A DNA stretch of 36,471 nucleotides from a bacterium (GTDB lineage Bacteria; Patescibacteriota; Patescibacteriia; JACQRZ01), in assembly GCA_023246095.1 (NCBI GenBank), contig JAHFJA010000011.1, positions 1 to 36,471 of the forward strand, read 5' to 3'. This document shows positions 36,146 to 36,471 of this stretch, piece by piece. Numbering within the stretch: position 1 is the stretch's first letter; the number at the start of each line of letters is the position of its first letter. Below the pieces are notes generated by a model that saw only the letters and a program-made list of their open reading frames with translations, was not told where the DNA came from and searched no databases. Both the position numbers and the translations under genes were made by a program.

Positions 36146-36201
36146 GGTATGAAGTAGCAGGGTTGTTACTTCTGGTATGAAGTAGCAGGGTTGTTACTTC
36201 G
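36146..36201 (+). repeat. tandem 28-nt repeat in 5' leader (27/28 identical)
   Basis: GGTATGAAGTAGCAGGGTTGTTACTTC(T/G) x2; each contains a GAAGTA...TACTTC hairpin. Confidence 0.9.
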
Positions 36202-36222
36202 CAAAAAAAGGAGATTTGAAAA

Positions 36223-36378
36223 ATGATCGCAATTAAAAAAAGGGTTAAAGAGATATTTGTTAACCCGAAAAGTAGATTAGTTGCAGTACTTCCTGGGCTA
36301 AGATTGCTCGCAGCAAACCTTAGAGAAGTAAAAAGTAATAAAAATCCACTTGTGGATATTGATCCGTACCCCGCTTAG
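36223..36378 (+). CDS. small basic orphan protein (51 aa), not in supplied ORF track
   Basis: MIAIKKRVKEIFVNPKSRLVAVLPGLRLLAANLREVKSNKNPLVDIDPYPA; AAAAGGAG SD, consensus promoter, downstream terminator. Confidence 0.65.
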   Translation: MIAIKKRVKEIFVNPKSRLVAVLPGLRLLAANLREVKSNKNPLVDIDPYPA

Positions 36379-36419
36379 CGGACACGTATTAAAAAACCTA
36401 GGTGGTGGCGGAGACTAAC

Positions 36420-36458
36420 AAAAGATGATTCCTGTATTGCACAGGTGTCATCTTTTTT
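36420..36458 (+). terminator. intrinsic terminator
   Basis: AAAAGATGA..CCTGT-attg-CACAGG..TCATCTTTTTT. Confidence 0.75.
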
Positions 36459-36471
36459 AATCCCCATTGAT

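Noticed and set aside
36349-36358. DnaA-box-like TGTGGATAT
   Set aside because: Single near match inside a small ORF; no cluster of TTATCCACA-type boxes seen, so no oriC call.

Overview
The 36.5 kb window is bacterial, and its gene content and style suggest Candidatus Patescibacteria/CPR (an inference; no search was run). Housekeeping genes: rpmF, nusB, rnc, argS, a SpoU/TrmH methyltransferase, tyrS, valS, a UAU-anticodon tRNA-Ile, yraN, ppa, a NUDIX hydrolase, nusA, an S1-domain protein, ftsH and a PilB/GspE ATPase. Accessory content: a MacB-like ABC ATPase plus FtsX-like permease, a TrmB-like regulator, a four-gene envelope cluster (three paralogous secreted proteins plus a DUF916-like anchored protein), a GGDEF-domain protein, and several small or orphan ORFs. 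Main observations: (1) five copies of TGTTCCACGTGGAACA, an exact match to the ParB-binding parS consensus; four lie within 370 bp in a convergent intergenic region close to a change in gene-strand bias, so this is a probable chromosomal centromere, possibly origin-proximal. (2) A set of self-contained cassettes (TTGACA-N17-TATAnT promoter, strong Shine-Dalgarno, small orphan ORF, intrinsic terminator), while the housekeeping and surface genes here almost all lack an SD. (3) A terminator-like hairpin with a T7 tract between the nusA promoter and the nusA start codon, i.e. a candidate attenuator. (4) Three small ORFs (48-58 aa class) missing from the supplied ORF track. (5) A nearly G-free pyrimidine tract inside an orphan S/P/T/L-rich ORF. 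(6) A perfect 48-bp tandem duplication encoding a poly-Gly stalk. All calls come from reading the sequence by eye.
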